Of a stretch of 15,380 nucleotides of DNA, positions 15,268 through 15,380 are shown piece by piece. A program made the translations under genes and the position numbers. The notes under the pieces were generated by a model that searched no databases, was not told the origin of the DNA, and worked only from the letters and a program-made list of their open reading frames with translations. The DNA comes from JAZLFH01 sp045615705. GTDB taxonomy: Bacteria; Bacillota; Clostridia; UMGS1883. Where the stretch lies: positions 1 to 15,380 of the forward strand of contig JAZLFH010000015.1 in assembly GCA_045615705.1 (NCBI GenBank). Direction: 5' to 3'. Position 1 is the first letter of the stretch. Each line of letters starts with the position of its first letter.

Positions 15268-15380
15268 AAAACGCAAAGCAATTAAAACCTGAAATTCGTC
15301 AAACAACGAATTTCTACCTTAACTTTGATGTCATTTTATCTTCTATGTGATTTCAAAATGGCGGTTTTAAGCCTTTTGTT
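15268..15380. other. Noncoding right edge with one hairpin
   Basis: A perfect 9-bp inverted repeat GAAATTCGT/CAAACA/ACGAATTTC lies at 15291-15314. No gene, ribosome site or T-run is visible in the rest. The stretch may continue the repeat-like element to its left; the window ends before this can be judged. Confidence 0.4.

Noticed and set aside
15064..15306. 80-residue minus-strand frame at the right edge
   Set aside because: It crosses the terminator and the palindromic element, has no ribosome site, and its composition follows the repeat; it is not a credible gene.

Overview
The window looks like a low-GC, Gram-positive anaerobe of the class Clostridia. The evidence is AT-rich DNA with strong AGGAGG-type ribosome sites, formate--tetrahydrofolate ligase, a LeuC-like short aconitase, and a secreted protein with three SLH (S-layer homology) domains. 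No ribosomal RNA or other taxonomic marker is present, so the lineage is inferred and goes no deeper than class.

Left part (1-4604, minus strand): a tight housekeeping operon reads aconitase, isocitrate dehydrogenase, formate--tetrahydrofolate ligase (cut by the left edge). A near-consensus promoter (TTGACA-17-TAAACT) sits just before the aconitase gene. Aconitase and isocitrate dehydrogenase turn citrate into 2-oxoglutarate, the precursor of glutamate. The ligase feeds one-carbon units into folate metabolism.

Right part (4648-15162, plus strand): a back-to-back promoter starts an accessory locus that I read as an undescribed RiPP-type system (ribosomally made, post-translationally modified peptide). 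In order it has a nucleotidyltransferase-fold protein (PF14907-like), a 56-residue peptide gene (6031-6201), and three secreted proteins: a 602-residue beta-rich one, an RCC1-like propeller and an SLH-anchored one. Four maturation genes follow, packed with overlaps or short gaps: radical SAM/SPASM enzyme 1, a PqqD-like peptide-recognition protein, radical SAM/SPASM enzyme 2 and an HPr-kinase-like P-loop protein. A terminator that begins inside the last gene closes the locus.

Proposed logic: the small peptide has a W-x-x-P-x-L leader resembling the YxxPxL leader of lasso precursors, three Cys residues next to Asp residues, and a C-terminal Ser. The PqqD-like protein would present it to the two radical SAM enzymes. 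The HprK-like kinase and nucleotidyltransferase match the accessory pair seen with paeninodin-type lasso peptides, where the kinase phosphorylates the C-terminal Ser. No lasso cyclase, protease or exporter is present. The SLH gene is translationally coupled to radical SAM enzyme 1, which ties the surface proteins to the modification machinery.

Right edge (15163-15380): no convincing gene. It holds inverted repeats, one set of which can close into a three-way junction, and looks like a noncoding dispersed repeat.
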